Part shown: positions 1 to 7,392 of the stretch, piece by piece
Layout of the letters: the number at the start of each line of letters is the position of its first letter
Numbering within the stretch: position 1 is the first letter of the stretch
Assembly: GCF_036014215.1 (NCBI RefSeq)
Contig: NZ_CP107921.1
Location: 310,001 to 374,000, forward strand
Direction of reading: 5' to 3'
DNA: 64,000 nucleotides
From: Streptomyces sp. NBC_00440
GTDB taxonomy: Bacteria; Actinomycetota; Actinomycetes; Streptomycetales; Streptomycetaceae
Notes under the pieces: model-generated
The model's database searches: none
The model's input: the letters and a program-made list of their open reading frames with translations, nothing else
What the model was told of the DNA's origin: nothing
Translations under genes and position numbers: made by a program

Positions 1-296
1 AGGTCGAGCCCGCCGTGCCGTTCCTCGGCCAGGTCGAAGAGGGCGCCCACCTGGTCCTCGTCGGTGACGTCGCAGGTGGCGCCGGCGACCCGGTCGGCGC
101 CGAACTCATCGGCCAGGGCCCGGACGGTCTCGTCGAGGCGGCGGGCGTGGCTGTCGCCGAGGACGACGCGGGCGTCCTCCTCCAGGAACCGGCGCGCGGT
201 GGCGCCGCCGATCCCCGCGCCGGCTGCCGCGGTGATCACTGCGGTACGGCCGGCGAGCAGCTGGTGCCCGGGGAGGTACTGCGGGGGCTTGTTCAC
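1..296 (-). CDS. Short-chain dehydrogenase/reductase, N-terminal part (runs off window start)
   Basis: About 98 N-terminal residues are present, starting at a GTG at 296 (VNKPPQYLPGHQLLAGRTAV). The cofactor-binding glycine motif reads TAAAGAGIGGA, followed by a Rossmann beta-alpha-beta and the CDVTD motif that usually contacts the adenine ring, so this is a classical NAD(P)-dependent SDR. The catalytic Tyr/Lys lie outside the window. It is divergent from the crotonase/acyl-CoA dehydrogenase operon and shares its promoter region. An SDR beside such genes is typical of beta-oxidation of branched or steroid acids, where it acts as a hydroxyacyl-CoA dehydrogenase; that role is inferred. Confidence 0.85.
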   Translation of the reverse strand, partial: MNKPPQYLPGHQLLAGRTAVITAAAGAGIGGATARRFLEEDARVVLGDSHARRLDETVRALADEFGADRVAGATCDVTDEDQVGALFDLAEERHGGLD

Positions 297-378
297 GGAT
301 GTCCACCTCGCGATGCGGTCCGCTGCCGGGCGGTCCCGGTGCCGGATTCCTCGACGCTGCTCATGGCCGTAGGTTAAC

Positions 379-396
379 CTACCAAACACTTGTTAG
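379..396. promoter_or_regulatory. KstR2/TetR-like operator between divergent catabolic genes
   Basis: CTACCAAACACTTGTTAG is an imperfect palindrome with arms of the form CTAnCAA/TTGnTAG. From memory, the KstR2 motif of actinobacterial steroid catabolism is close to AnCAAGnnCTTGnT, and this site differs at one defined position. A perfect 10-bp palindrome, AGGTTAACCT, sits next to it at 371-380. Both lie about 80 bp from the SDR start and 30-50 bp from the crotonase start, so one regulator could control both directions. No regulator gene is adjacent. Confidence 0.6.
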
Positions 397-427
397 GGAA
401 GAATACCTGCCAGAGAAGGAGCCGCCG

Positions 428-1279
428 ATGACCGCCGACCACGAAGAGCCCGTGGTGCGCTACGAGCGGCAGGGCCCCATAGCCCTCGTCACCATGAACC
501 GCCCTGACTACCGCAACGCCCAGAACTCCGCGATGACGTACGCACTCGACCGCGCCTTCTACCGCGCCGCCGACGACAGCGAGGTCAAGGCCGTCGTCCT
601 GGCGGGCGCCGGCCGGCACTTCTCCGCGGGGCACGACATCGGCACCCCGGAGCGCGACGCGCACCTCCCCTTCGACCGCACGGCGGGACTCTGGTGGGAC
701 CACTCGGACAAGACGGGCGCGGAGAGCCGTTTCGCCCGGGAGTCCGAGGTCTATCTGGGCATGTGCCGGCGGTGGCGCGAGCTGCCGAAGCCGCTGATCG
801 CCTCCGTGCAGGGCGCGTGTGTGGCGGGCGGGCTGATGCTCGCCTGGGTCTGCGACCTCATCGTCGCCTCCGACGACGCCTTCTTCGCGGACCCGGTCGT
901 ACGGATGGGGATCCCCGGCGTCGAGTACTTCGCCCACCCCTGGGTGATGCCCCCGCGGATCGCCAAGGAGTTCCTCTTCACCGGTGACCGGATGAGCGCG
1001 CAGCGCGCCTACGAGGTCGGCATGGTCAACCGGGTCGTTCCCGCGGCCGAGCTCACCGACCGCACCCGTGAACTCGCCGCGCGCATCGCCGAGATGCCCC
1101 GGATGGGGCTGGCCCTGACCAAGCGCGCGGTCAACCAGGCCGAGGATCTTCAGGGCCTGCACACCGGTCTCGACTCGGTGTTCGGCCTGCACCATCTCGC
1201 CCACGCGCACAACGCCGAGACGGCGGCCGACTCGCTCGGCGGTATGGACATCGGTGCGATGAAGAAGGCAGGACGCTGA
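428..1279 (+). CDS. Enoyl-CoA hydratase/isomerase (crotonase) family protein, EchA-like
   Basis: 283 residues (MTADHEEPVVRYERQG...), starting at the ATG behind AGAAGGAG. The crotonase fold is clear: an oxyanion-hole segment (GRHFSAGHDIG), a second one (GACVAGGLMLAWVCD), then FADPVVRMGIPG. Unusually, the two Glu used by classical hydratases (as in GGCELAMMCD and the following PEI motif) are replaced by Met and Val, so simple hydration is unlikely. A C-C bond, isomerase or ring-cleaving role on a CoA ester is more plausible. Its stop overlaps the next start (TGATG), so it is the first gene of a coupled three-gene operon with two acyl-CoA dehydrogenases. Confidence 0.9.
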   Translation: MTADHEEPVVRYERQGPIALVTMNRPDYRNAQNSAMTYALDRAFYRAADDSEVKAVVLAGAGRHFSAGHDIGTPERDAHLPFDRTAGLWWDHSDKTGAESRFARESEVYLGMCRRWRELPKPLIASVQGACVAGGLMLAWVCDLIVASDDAFFADPVVRMGIPGVEYFAHPWVMPPRIAKEFLFTGDRMSAQRAYEVGMVNRVVPAAELTDRTRELAARIAEMPRMGLALTKRAVNQAEDLQGLHTGLDSVFGLHHLAHAHNAETAADSLGGMDIGAMKKAGR

Positions 1280-2451
1280 TGGATCTCGACTTCACCGCCG
1301 CCGAGGACACCTTCCGCGCCGAGGCCCGCGAATGGCTCGCCGCGCATGTCCCCGCCTCGCCCCTGCCCTCCCTGGAGACCGCCGAGGGCTTCGCGGCCCA
1401 CCGCGCCTGGGAAGGGACCCTCTCGGCCGACCGCTGGTCGGTGGTCTCCTGGCCCGCCCGGCACGGCGGCCGGGACGCCTCGATCCTGCAGTGGCTGATC
1501 TTCGAGGAGGAGTACTTCGCGGCTGGCGCACCCGGCCGCGTCAGCCAGAACGGCATCAACCTCCTCGCCCCCACCCTCTTCGAGCACGGCAGCCCCGAGC
1601 AGTGCGCCCGGATCCTGCCCGCCATGGCGAGCGGTGAGGTGATCTGGGCGCAGGCCTGGTCCGAGCCCGAGTCCGGCTCGGATCTGGCCTCGCTGCGCTC
1701 CACCGCGACCCGGACGGCCGGCGGCTGGCTGCTCAACGGCCAGAAGGCGTGGTCGTCGCGGGCCGCCTTCGCCGACCGGGCCTTCGGGCTCTTCCGCAGC
1801 GACCCGGACGCGGACCGGCCGCACCGCGGCCTCACCTATCTGATGTTCCCGCTCGACGCCGACGGCGTGACCGTACGGCCCGTCGGACGCCTCGACGGCA
1901 AGCCGGCCTTCGCCGAACTCTTCCTCGACGACGTCTTCGTGCCCGACGCCGACGTCATCGGCGAGCCGAACCGCGGCTGGCAGGTCGCGATGAGCACAGC
2001 GGGCAACGAACGCGGCCTGACGCTGCGCAGCCCGGGACGCTTCACCGCCGCGGCCGAACGGCTCACCGCGCTGTGGCGCGCCGAGGCCGACCCGGACGAC
2101 ACCGCGCTGCGCGACCGGGTCGCCGACGCCGTGATCCGCTCGCGCGCCTACCAGCTGTTCACCTATGCCAACGCCTCACGGATCGCGGCCGGCGGCTCCA
2201 TCGGCGCCGAGTCCAGCCTGAACAAGGTCTTCTGGTCGGAGCTGGACATCAGCCTGCACGAGACGGCACTCGACCTCCTCGGGCCGCGCGGCGAGCTCTC
2301 GGACGAGGCAGCGGACGCACCCGCCGACGGCAGCTGGGCCGACGGCTACACCTTCTCGCTGGCGGGCCCCATCTACGCGGGGACCAACGAGATCCAGCGC
2401 GACATCATCGCCGAGCGGCTGCTGGGCCTGCCGAAGGGACGCCGGTCATGA
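1279..2451 (+). CDS. Acyl-CoA dehydrogenase (FadE-like, full-length subunit)
   Basis: 390 residues with the standard architecture: N-terminal helical domain, central beta domain with the FAD/substrate motif (WAQAWSEPESGSDLASL) near residues 130-145, and a C-terminal helical domain ending YAGTNEIQRDIIAERLLGL. It oxidises an acyl-CoA to the enoyl-CoA using FAD and passes electrons to ETF. The gene overlaps its neighbours on both sides (TGATG upstream, ATGA downstream). The following gene encodes a shorter homologue, so the two probably form the alpha2beta2 heterotetramer typical of steroid-catabolic dehydrogenases (inference from arrangement). Confidence 0.93.
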   Translation: MDLDFTAAEDTFRAEAREWLAAHVPASPLPSLETAEGFAAHRAWEGTLSADRWSVVSWPARHGGRDASILQWLIFEEEYFAAGAPGRVSQNGINLLAPTLFEHGSPEQCARILPAMASGEVIWAQAWSEPESGSDLASLRSTATRTAGGWLLNGQKAWSSRAAFADRAFGLFRSDPDADRPHRGLTYLMFPLDADGVTVRPVGRLDGKPAFAELFLDDVFVPDADVIGEPNRGWQVAMSTAGNERGLTLRSPGRFTAAAERLTALWRAEADPDDTALRDRVADAVIRSRAYQLFTYANASRIAAGGSIGAESSLNKVFWSELDISLHETALDLLGPRGELSDEAADAPADGSWADGYTFSLAGPIYAGTNEIQRDIIAERLLGLPKGRRS

Positions 2452-3464
2452 AATTCCTGCTGGACGACGAACAGACCGAGTTCGGCCGGACGCTGGACCG
2501 GATGCTCACATCGGCCGACGTTCCGGCCGCCGTACGGGCCTGGGGCACTGGCGACACCGGCCCCGGCCGCGCGCTGTGGAAGCGGATCGCCGACGCGGGG
2601 GTCTTCGCCCTCGCTGTACCGGACAAGTACGAGGGAATGGGCCTGCTCCCCGTCGAACTCGCCGTCTCCTTCATCGAGTTGGGGCGGCACGCCGTACCGG
2701 GGCCGCTGGTGGAGACCGTAGCGGCGGGCGTCCTTCTCGGCGGGCCCGCAGGGTGCCCGGACACGGCGACCGCGGACCGCTGGCTGCCGCGGCTCGCATC
2801 GGGACAGGCGATGGCGTCGCTGGCCATGCCGGCGGGCGGCCCGTACGCCCTGGACGTGGACACCGCCGACGTCACCTTCGTGGTGGGACAGGGAGAGACG
2901 GAGCTGCACGCGGCGTCCGGGCACGGCACCGTCCAGCCCTCGGTCGATCCGGCCCGGCGGCTCGCGGTCCCGCACATCGCCGGCGGAGTCCCGCTCGCGT
3001 CGGGCGCGGATGTCGGCGCGGCGGCCCGTGCTGCCGCCGACTGGGCGGCGTTCGCGACTGCGGCCCAGTCGCTGGGGGTCGGTCTGGCGCTGGTCGAGCG
3101 GACGGTCGCCTACGCCAAGCAGCGCACCCAGTTCTCCACCACCATCGGCTCTTTCCAGGCCGTGAAGCACCGGCTGGCCGACGCGCTGACCGGGCTGGAG
3201 TTCGCGCGCCCGCTGGTGCACGGTGCGGCGGTGGCCCTGGCGGGCAGGTCGCCGGATGCGGGGGCCGAGGTCGCGGCCGCGAAGGTGGCGGCGGGCGAGG
3301 CGGCCTACGCGGCGGCCCGTACCGCACTGCAACTGCACGGCGCCATCGGCTACACCGCCGAGTACGACCTGTCGCTGTGGATCCGCAAGGCCCGCGCCCT
3401 GCGCTCGGCCTGGGGCTCCCCGTCCGCCTGCCGGGCCCGGGTGCTGGCCGCGCCGGGTGGGTGA
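2448..3464 (+). CDS. Acyl-CoA dehydrogenase (FadE-like, shorter partner subunit)
   Basis: 338 residues, starting at the ATG that overlaps the preceding stop (ATGA). The acyl-CoA dehydrogenase fold shows in the C-terminal helical motif (YAKQRTQFSTTIGSFQAVKH) and ALQLHGAIGYTAEYDLSLW. It is about 50 residues shorter than the family norm, has a poorly conserved central domain, and lacks the YxGTxEIQR C-terminal motif of its neighbour. This matches the non-catalytic or structural partner subunit of heteromeric dehydrogenases. An inverted repeat follows at 3494-3528, ending the operon. Confidence 0.9.
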   Translation: MKFLLDDEQTEFGRTLDRMLTSADVPAAVRAWGTGDTGPGRALWKRIADAGVFALAVPDKYEGMGLLPVELAVSFIELGRHAVPGPLVETVAAGVLLGGPAGCPDTATADRWLPRLASGQAMASLAMPAGGPYALDVDTADVTFVVGQGETELHAASGHGTVQPSVDPARRLAVPHIAGGVPLASGADVGAAARAAADWAAFATAAQSLGVGLALVERTVAYAKQRTQFSTTIGSFQAVKHRLADALTGLEFARPLVHGAAVALAGRSPDAGAEVAAAKVAAGEAAYAAARTALQLHGAIGYTAEYDLSLWIRKARALRSAWGSPSACRARVLAAPGG

Positions 3465-3493
3465 AGCCTCAGGAGGCACGACCGGGTCCGGGG

Positions 3494-3528
3494 CTCCGCG
3501 ACCGCTCGCACTGGCGGCGGTCGCGGAG
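3494..3528. terminator. Hairpin terminator after the acyl-CoA dehydrogenase operon
   Basis: Perfect 12-bp arms (CTCCGCGACCGC and its complement) around an 11-nt loop, 30 bp after the stop at 3464 and about 70 bp beyond the convergent cyclophilin stop. There is no T-run, which is usual in high-GC actinomycetes. Confidence 0.6.
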
Positions 3529-3597
3529 GCACCCGGACATCTCCGGTCCGTGCCGGGAAGGGTCCCGAAGGGCCCCGTCAGAAACCCCAGGGGGGGG

Positions 3598-4095
3598 TTA
3601 CTTCTCGACGACTCCGGAAGCCGCGATCTCGATCTTCGCGCTGGTGCCGCCGGAGCGGGATCCCAGCGACTCGATCTTCTTCACGAGGTCCTGACCCTCG
3701 ATGACCTCGCCGAAGACGACGTGCTTGCCGTCCAGCCACGGGGTCACCACCGTGGTGATGAAGAACTGCGAACCGTTGGTGTTCCGGCCGGCGTTGGCCA
3801 TCGACAGCAGGTACGGACGCTCGTGCTTCAGCGTGAAGTTCTCGTCGGCGAACTTCTCGCCGTAGATGCTCTTGCCGCCGGTGCCGTCGCCCCGGGTGAA
3901 GTCGCCGCCCTGGAGCATGAACTCCGGGATGACACGGTGGAAGCCCGAGCCCGCGTAACCGAAGCCGTGCTGGCCGGTGGCGAGCTCGCGGAAGTTCTGC
4001 GCGGTCTTGGGAACGACGCCGTCGAAGAGCTCGAAGACGATCCTTCCCGCGGCCTCGCCGTTAATGGTGATGTCGAAGAAAACGTTGTTAGACAT
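3598..4095 (-). CDS. Cyclophilin-type peptidyl-prolyl cis-trans isomerase
   Basis: 165 residues, a single complete cyclophilin domain with no signal peptide, so cytoplasmic. Hallmarks are [36 protein letters not shown] and the [14 protein letters not shown] active-site segment. This includes the catalytic Arg and the Trp linked to cyclosporin binding. It resembles the eukaryote-like CypA of streptomycetes. It is transcribed toward the acyl-CoA dehydrogenase operon from its own promoter. General folding role; no pathway link to its neighbours is implied. Confidence 0.97.
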   Translation of the reverse strand: MSNNVFFDITINGEAAGRIVFELFDGVVPKTAQNFRELATGQHGFGYAGSGFHRVIPEFMLQGGDFTRGDGTGGKSIYGEKFADENFTLKHERPYLLSMANAGRNTNGSQFFITTVVTPWLDGKHVVFGEVIEGQDLVKKIESLGSRSGGTSAKIEIAASGVVEK

Positions 4096-4209
4096 GGAGA
4101 CATCCTGTCACGTCCGCCCCGGAGCCCCAGGCCACAGGTCCGGCGGCCCGCCGGACGGAGTCGTATGCCGTCCGGCGGGCCGCCCGGCCCGGGTGGTGGA
4201 ACAGGGCCG

Positions 4210-5658
4210 TCAGACGGCCTCGGGCTGCTCCTGCGGCACAGCTCCCTCCGTTCCGGAGATCGCCGGCGCGCCGCGCAGGGTGAGGAGCGAGGCGGCCCCG
4301 CCGGCCGCGGCGAGGACCGCCGCACCGATGAACGCGGCGGAGAAGCCGTTGGCGAGGGCCTCGGGATGGCCCAGTTCGTTGGAGCCGTGCGCGGCGGCGA
4401 CCGCCGTCATGGCCGCGAGCCCCAGGGCCGAGCCGACCTGGTAGCTGGTGTTGACGATGCCGGACGCCAGCCCGCCCTCCTCGGGACGCGCGCTGGAGAG
4501 GGCCGTACCGAGCGAGGGGATGAAGGCCAGCGACATACCGACCGCGGCCAGCAGCGAGGCGGGCAGGACATCGACCCAGAAGGTGCCGTCGGCGCGGACG
4601 AAGGAGAGCCAGACCATGCCGGCGGCCAGCGCGAACAGACCTGTGACGATCATCGGCTTGGGGCCGAACCGGGCCATCAGCCGGGGCGCGAGGACGATCA
4701 TCATGACCATGATCGCGACCGTCATGGGCAGCAGCGCGGCCCCGGAGGCGAACGCACCGAGCCCCAGCACCTGCTGCAGGTAGAGGTTGAGGAAGAACCA
4801 CATCGGGATCCAGGCGGCGGCCATCAGCAGCTGGGCGATATTGGCACCCGCCAGATTGGGTGAACGCAGGATGGCGAGCCGCATCAGCGGCTCACGCCGC
4901 CGGGACTGGATGACGACGAAGGCACCGATCAGGGCGATCCCGGCCAGCAGGACGAGCCAGGTCCTGGGCGAGCCCCAGCCCGTTCCGGGGGCACGGACCA
5001 CCGCGAAGACGGCGATGGCCAGCCCCGCCGTGACCGTGACGGCTCCGGCGAGGTCGATGGAACCCCGGCGCGCCGGGACCGACGGCATGACGCCCGGCGT
5101 GATCGCCAGGACGGCGATCGCGATGGGGATGTTGATGTAGAAGACCCAGGGCCAGCTGGCGTACTGGGTGATGAGGCCGCCGAGGAAGACGCCCGCGGTG
5201 CCGCCCGCCGGGGCTGCCGCACCGTAGAGCGACAAGGCCTTGGGGAGCTCGGCCGGGCGGGATCCGAAGAGCATCATCAGCAGCGTCAGCGCCGACGGCG
5301 CGATCAGTGCGGCGCCGATGCCCTGCAGCGCGCGGCCGGTCAGCTCGATCCAGACCTCGCCGGCCAGCCCCGCGGTCAGGGAACCGACCGCGAGGACCGT
5401 CCAGCCGATGACGAAGAGCCGTTTGGCCCCGAACAGGTCCGACAGCCGGCCGCCGAGGAGCAGGAGCCCGCCGAACGCCACGACGTAGGCGTTGAAGACC
5501 CAGGACAGGTTCTCCTGCGAGAACCCCAGGTCGTGCTGCATATCGGGCAGGGCCACGCCAATGATCGACGTGTCCATGATCACCATGAACTGCGCCAGGG
5601 CGATCACCGCGAGCGCGGTCCAGCGCCGCGGATGCGGAGGTGCGGCTGAGTCTGACAT
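4210..5658 (-). CDS. DHA2-family MFS drug/metal exporter
   Basis: 482 residues from the ATG at 5658, preceded by GGGAG (MSDSAAPPHPRRWTALAVIA). It looks like a 14-helix EmrB/QacA-type transporter: motif A variant (GGRLSDLFGAKRLF) between helices 2 and 3, the motif-B segment ALQGIGAALIAPSAL, and motif C (AGGTAGVFLGGLI). Such proteins export lipophilic compounds using the proton gradient. Its promoter region carries copper-type CsoR operators and faces a CopZ-like gene, suggesting metal-induced expression. An upstream in-frame extension to 5850 would run through the operators and is rejected as the start. Confidence 0.93.
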   Translation of the reverse strand: MSDSAAPPHPRRWTALAVIALAQFMVIMDTSIIGVALPDMQHDLGFSQENLSWVFNAYVVAFGGLLLLGGRLSDLFGAKRLFVIGWTVLAVGSLTAGLAGEVWIELTGRALQGIGAALIAPSALTLLMMLFGSRPAELPKALSLYGAAAPAGGTAGVFLGGLITQYASWPWVFYINIPIAIAVLAITPGVMPSVPARRGSIDLAGAVTVTAGLAIAVFAVVRAPGTGWGSPRTWLVLLAGIALIGAFVVIQSRRREPLMRLAILRSPNLAGANIAQLLMAAAWIPMWFFLNLYLQQVLGLGAFASGAALLPMTVAIMVMMIVLAPRLMARFGPKPMIVTGLFALAAGMVWLSFVRADGTFWVDVLPASLLAAVGMSLAFIPSLGTALSSARPEEGGLASGIVNTSYQVGSALGLAAMTAVAAAHGSNELGHPEALANGFSAAFIGAAVLAAAGGAASLLTLRGAPAISGTEGAVPQEQPEAV

Positions 5659-5670
5659 CACTGTGCTCCC

Positions 5671-5687
5671 ATACCGGAGGGGGGTAT
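5671..5687. promoter_or_regulatory. Degenerate CsoR-like operator near the MFS start
   Basis: ATACCGGAGGGGGGTAT keeps the ATACC/GGTAT ends and the G-tract but is less symmetrical than the two sites downstream. It lies 13-29 bp upstream of the MFS start codon on the minus strand, close to its ribosome-binding site, where binding would block transcription. Confidence 0.5.
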
Positions 5688-5702
5688 CGTTGGAGTTGCA
5701 AC

Positions 5703-5719
5703 ATACCCCCAGGGGGTAC
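5703..5719. promoter_or_regulatory. CsoR-like copper operator, central site
   Basis: ATACCCCCAGGGGGTAC is a perfect 7-bp inverted repeat (TACCCCC/GGGGGTA) around one base. From family knowledge, CsoR operators of streptomycetes have this TACCCC/GGGGTA form. It sits midway between the divergent MFS and chaperone genes. Confidence 0.78.
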
Positions 5720-5760
5720 GTAACGCCAGTCCCGATGTCGTATCGATCCGACTTGACGAG

Positions 5761-5777
5761 ATACCCCCAAGGGGTAT
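5761..5777. promoter_or_regulatory. CsoR-like copper operator upstream of the copZ-like gene
   Basis: ATACCCCCAAGGGGTAT is a perfect inverted repeat, ATACCCC/GGGGTAT with a 3-bp spacer, 63 bp upstream of the chaperone start. It matches the expected CsoR site. No csoR gene is in the window, so a regulator encoded elsewhere must act here. Confidence 0.8.
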
Positions 5778-5839
5778 GTAGTCGGACGAGTGACCGGCGG
5801 AGAGACCGCCGGCGCGACCGAGAAGCAGGAGGCTTCGCC

Positions 5840-6106
5840 ATGACCACCACCGCGTCCGCGTCCCCGGCCGTCTACACCGTCAGCGGCATGACCTGTGCGC
5901 ACTGCGTCAAGTCCGTCACCGAAGAGGTCTCCAAGATCGACGGCGTGACCCAGGTCGATGTCGACCTGTCCACCGGCAAGGTGACGGTGACGTCCACCGC
6001 CGCCGTGGACGACGCGGCATTCGCCGCCGCCATCGACGAGGCCGGTTACGAGGTCACCGCGGCACCCGAGCAGGCGTCGGGGAGCTGCTGCGGCAGCTGC
6101 CACTGA
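5840..6106 (+). CDS. copZ: CopZ-like heavy-metal-associated (HMA) copper chaperone
   Basis: 88 residues with one HMA domain. The metal-binding motif is GMTCAHC at residues 16-22, followed by the usual VDVDLSTGKVTV strand and the AAIDEAGYEV end. A C-terminal tail with an extra cysteine cluster (SCCGSCH) is unusual and could bind additional metal. It probably buffers Cu(I) in the cytoplasm and hands it to exporters. It is preceded by AGGAGG and lies behind two strong CsoR-like sites. No P-type ATPase gene is adjacent, which is where copZ is normally found. Confidence 0.93.
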   Translation: MTTTASASPAVYTVSGMTCAHCVKSVTEEVSKIDGVTQVDVDLSTGKVTVTSTAAVDDAAFAAAIDEAGYEVTAAPEQASGSCCGSCH

Positions 6107-6222
6107 TCCAGCCCGCCGCCCCGGCCCGGCGGCCCGCGCACAGCGGGCGCCGGCCGCCGGCGGCCGTATCCCGCCCCCCGCACGATCGGCACGGAGCCGT
6201 CGGCTCCCCGGAAGGACAAGCG

Positions 6223-7158
6223 ATGAACACCATCGGCAAGACAGCAACGTTCGCGGTAGGTCTCGCCCTGGTCTTCGGGGCCTCCCTCGGTATCGGCCAC
6301 GCGGTGGGGCCTGTGGGTGACAGCGCCGAGGCCCACGCCGGCCACGACATGGCCGGTTCCGCCGACCCGATGGGGTCGGGCGACACCGTGCCCGGCGGCC
6401 TGCAGGTCTCCGAGCACGGGTACACCCTCGTACCGCCGTCGGATCCGCTGCCGGCCGGCAAGCAGACCGACTTCCGCTTCCGGATCACGGGGCCCGACGG
6501 CAGACCGGTCACCCGCTACACGCAGTCGCACGGCAAGGACCTGCACTTCATCGTCGCCCGCCGCGACCTGTCCGGCTTCCAGCACGTCCATCCCGAACTG
6601 GGCGCCGACGGCACCTGGTCGGTACCGCTCACCTTCGGATCGGCCGGGAGCTACCGCGTCTTCACCGACTTCGTGCCCGCGGGCGGCAGCGGACTCACGC
6701 TGGGCGCGGACGTCTCCGTCGCGGGCGACTACCGGCCCACTCCGCTGCCCGCCCCCTCCCGCACGGCACATGTCGACGGATACACCGTCACCCTGTCCGG
6801 GGATGCGACGGCCGGCGCGGCGAGCATGCTCACCCTGTCGGTGGCGAGGAACGGCCGGCCGGTCACCGATCTCCAGCCCTACCTCGGTGCGTACGGGCAT
6901 CTCGTCGCCCTGCGCCAGGGCGACCTCGCCTACCTCCACGTGCATCCGCAGGGAGCCCCCGGCGACGGCACCACGCGCCCCGGGCCCGGGATCACCTTCC
7001 ACGCGGAATTTCCCAGCGCCACCGCGTACCGGCTGTATCTGGACTTCCAGCACCAGGGGAAGGTCCACACAGCCGAGTTCACCGTGCAGGCGGCGGCCTC
7101 GCACGACGGCTCCGGGTCCGGTGCGGACATGCCGGACCACGACGGACACGACCACTGA
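6223..7158 (+). CDS. Secreted or membrane-anchored His/Met-rich protein of the copper module
   Basis: 311 residues. The N-terminus has a hydrophobic signal or anchor (MNTIGKTATFAVGLALVFGA...) followed by a metal-ligand-like stretch (AHAGHDMAG). The middle contains two beta-rich segments with histidine pairs (SHGKDLHFI, QHVHPEL, YLHVHPQG), and the C-terminus ends in MPDHDGHDH. A His/Met-rich exported protein right after a copper chaperone suggests periplasm-side copper binding or sensing. No enzymatic family is recognised. Good GGAAGGA ribosome site; a strong terminator follows at 7171. It is probably cotranscribed with the chaperone gene (116-bp gap). Confidence 0.85.
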   Translation: MNTIGKTATFAVGLALVFGASLGIGHAVGPVGDSAEAHAGHDMAGSADPMGSGDTVPGGLQVSEHGYTLVPPSDPLPAGKQTDFRFRITGPDGRPVTRYTQSHGKDLHFIVARRDLSGFQHVHPELGADGTWSVPLTFGSAGSYRVFTDFVPAGGSGLTLGADVSVAGDYRPTPLPAPSRTAHVDGYTVTLSGDATAGAASMLTLSVARNGRPVTDLQPYLGAYGHLVALRQGDLAYLHVHPQGAPGDGTTRPGPGITFHAEFPSATAYRLYLDFQHQGKVHTAEFTVQAAASHDGSGSGADMPDHDGHDH

Positions 7159-7170
7159 TCCACGCACAGG

Positions 7171-7199
7171 ACGGACCGGGCCCGGCGGGCCCGGTCCGT
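7171..7199 (+). terminator. Strong hairpin terminator of the copper module
   Basis: 13-bp perfect stem (ACGGACCGGGCCC and complement) with a 3-nt loop, starting 13 bp after the stop at 7158 and followed by a short pyrimidine-rich stretch (CTTCATTTCCCC). Confidence 0.8.
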
Positions 7200-7392
7200 C
7201 TTCATTTCCCCCCGTCCCCTCAGTTCCGCGGGGCCAATGCCATGTGCTGGGTGGCGAGTTGCTGTGGCAGACTGCGCCGACAAGGCGCTGGTCGGCCGGG
7301 GTGCGGTGGACTGCGACAGTGCGGCAGTCACCCTCTCCCCCGGCCTCACCCAGGGGCCTGCCCCGTCCACTCCTCGCGCAACGGAGCCCGCC

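Noticed and set aside
1749..2447. Long Arg/Pro-rich open frame running into the second acyl-CoA dehydrogenase
   Set aside because: It is an alternative-frame reading of the first dehydrogenase; composition is Arg-heavy and no ribosome site precedes it. The real start is the ATG at 2448.
3223..4863. Large plus-strand open frame across cyclophilin and the MFS gene
   Set aside because: It is antisense to two well-identified proteins and has a Gly/Arg/Asp-rich, non-protein-like composition typical of high-GC antisense frames.
5659..5850. N-terminal extension of the MFS exporter
   Set aside because: It would translate through three CsoR-like operators and has an Arg/Ser-rich sequence unlike MFS N-termini; the ATG at 5658 has a good ribosome site.
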